DNA from: DATFPQ01 sp035264765
Lineage (GTDB): Bacteria; Actinomycetota; Actinomycetes; Actinomycetales; Angustibacteraceae
NCBI GenBank assembly: GCA_035264765.1
Contig: DATFPQ010000205.1
Span: forward strand, 1-7,165
Reading direction: 5' to 3'
DNA length: 7,165 nt
Both the position numbers and the translations under genes were made by a program. The first letter of the stretch is position 1; every line of letters starts with the position of its first letter. Positions 6,120 through 7,165 of the stretch are shown here, piece by piece. The notes beneath the pieces were generated by a model, which had not been told where the DNA came from, searched no databases, and saw only the letters and a list, made by a program, of their open reading frames with translations.

Positions 6120-7165
6120 ATGGTTCGACTCCGTCGTGCCCTTGCGGGTATGGCCGTCGCCTTCACCCCGATCGCCGCGATCGTCGCCCCCGGCCTCGCG
6201 AGCACGGCGGAGGCAACGACACCCGAGGTGGGCTTTACGGCGGACCCGCTGCCGACCTACCAGACCAATGGCATCGCCTGGGCGTTGGCGCAGGCGGAGG
6301 GAGTCGTGTACGTCGGCGGCACCTTCAGCGCCGTCCGGCCTCCGGGTTCGGCCGCAGGGGTGAACGAGTCCGCGGCGAGCAACTTCGTCGCCCTGGACGC
6401 CACGACGGGCACCCCGACGGGGTGCCAGCTGGCGTTCACCGGCCCCAGCTCCTCGGTGCGGGCGCTGGCGGTCTCGCCGGACCAGCAGACGCTTTACGCC
6501 GCGGGTCTGTTCAGCGCGGTGGGGGGCACGCCCGCTCAGAACTTCGCGGCGATCGACCTCACGACGTGCCGGCCCATCCTGTCCTTCCGCCCGCAGGTCG
6601 GGGGTTGGGCCCGCTCCATCAGCGTGGCGCCCAACGGCAACGTCTTTATCGGCGGTGACTTCGGGACGGTCAACGACCAGCCCCGGCAGCGGTTCGCCGC
6701 CTTCGACCCGACGGGCGCCCTGCTGCCGTGGGCTCCGGCCGCCGCCTCGAACCCCAAGACCGACGCGGCCACAGGCGTCACCACCATCCCGCCGTCGTCC
6801 GGCTACGCCATCGCCATCACCCCGGACGGCCAGAGCGCGGCCATCGGCGGGGCCTTCGACACCATCAACGGCGCGGACTCGCACGCGCTCGCGATCGTCG
6901 ACACGGCTTCCGGCGCCGTGGTCCGCGGATACCCGAACCGGAGCTTCGCCTCGCAGGCCTCGACGGTGAAGACACTGTTCGCGGACTCGACCGGCCTCTA
7001 TTCCGGCAACGAGGGCACCGGCTTCGAGGTCTTCGACGGCCGGACGGCGCTCGATCTCGGGACGTTCAACCAGCGGTGGCGGGACTGGTGCTTCGGCGCC
7101 ACGCAGAGCGTCCTCGTGGAGCGCGGCAACCTGTACGGCGCGAGCCACGCGCACGACTGCAACCG
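6120..7165 (+). CDS. Secreted beta-propeller-like repeat protein (3' end beyond window)
   Basis: The frame is open from ATG 6120 to the window edge (348 codons, no stop), so the C-terminus is not seen. Residues 1-32 form a Sec-type signal peptide: basic RLRR, a hydrophobic stretch, then ASTAEA with likely cleavage after Ala32. The mature part holds repeats of a beta-propeller-like unit: VYVGGTFSAV at 63-72, LYAAGLFSAVGG at 125-136, VFIGGDFGTVN at 175-185, AIGGAFDTING at 241-251, and LYSGNEG at 293-299. Most are followed by an F-hydrophobic-A-hydrophobic-D-x-(T)-x-G strand such as NFAAIDLTT or RFAAFDPTG. Spacing is about 50-65 residues. Four cysteines (102, 150, 324, 347) suggest disulfides in an exported protein. 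RDWCFGATQ and SHAHDC near the visible end resemble blocks seen in large actinobacterial secreted proteins with PKD, LamG or similar domains after the propeller; whether such domains follow cannot be seen. No enzymatic motif is recognised. A role in adhesion or glycan binding is speculation. Confidence 0.83.
   Translation, partial: MVRLRRALAGMAVAFTPIAAIVAPGLASTAEATTPEVGFTADPLPTYQTNGIAWALAQAEGVVYVGGTFSAVRPPGSAAGVNESAASNFVALDATTGTPTGCQLAFTGPSSSVRALAVSPDQQTLYAAGLFSAVGGTPAQNFAAIDLTTCRPILSFRPQVGGWARSISVAPNGNVFIGGDFGTVNDQPRQRFAAFDPTGALLPWAPAAASNPKTDAATGVTTIPPSSGYAIAITPDGQSAAIGGAFDTINGADSHALAIVDTASGAVVRGYPNRSFASQASTVKTLFADSTGLYSGNEGTGFEVFDGRTALDLGTFNQRWRDWCFGATQSVLVERGNLYGASHAHDCN

Noticed and set aside
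6021..7154. Long minus-strand open frame (377 codons) across the propeller gene
   Set aside because: It is antisense to a gene with a signal peptide, Shine-Dalgarno and repeat structure; its translation is Arg/Gly/Asp-rich low-complexity sequence with no domain, typical of an antisense frame in GC-rich DNA.
1..7165. CRISPR array, tRNA/rRNA genes, insertion sequences, attachment sites
   Set aside because: No regularly spaced direct repeats, cloverleaf-like segments, transposase or integrase motifs, or terminal inverted repeats were found on either strand by eye.

Overview
The window is about 70% GC with strong GC3 bias and GTG/ATG starts, and its proteins have the Ala/Arg/Gly/Val-rich make-up of a high-GC actinobacterium. 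The domain mix (DUF4012, a TSUP permease, a Wzx/MATE-like flippase and CDP-alcohol phosphotransferases) fits an environmental actinomycete. I cannot name a genus. No tRNA, rRNA, IS element, integrase or CRISPR array is visible.

Layout. (1) About 1-850, plus strand: a TauE/SafE (TSUP) permease whose first half appears to be missing, probably through 5' truncation or decay. (2) 923-2542, plus strand: a membrane-anchored DUF4012 protein, a family often found near cell-surface glycan genes. (3) 2564-5949, minus strand: four co-oriented genes, read in transcription order as a 12-TM flippase-like protein (5949-4681), two tandem paralogous CDP-alcohol phosphotransferases (4631-3903 and 3879-3100) and a TagD-like cytidylyltransferase (2986-2564). 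The last gene converges on DUF4012 with a 21-bp gap. (4) 5950-6119: a divergent intergenic region. (5) 6120 to the window end, plus strand: a secreted beta-propeller-like protein with a signal peptide, cut off by the window edge.

How they may work together (inference). The four minus-strand genes look like a compact pathway. The cytidylyltransferase would make a CDP-alcohol from CTP and a phospho-alcohol, two membrane transferases would move the phospho-alcohol onto a lipid or glycan acceptor, and the flippase would carry the lipid-linked product across the membrane. The divergent secreted propeller and the convergent DUF4012 protein could act on the outer face. The window has no glycosyltransferase, polymerase or LCP ligase, so the acceptor must be made elsewhere. 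Neither the alcohol nor the acceptor can be read from the sequence. This cassette is the best candidate here for an undescribed system.
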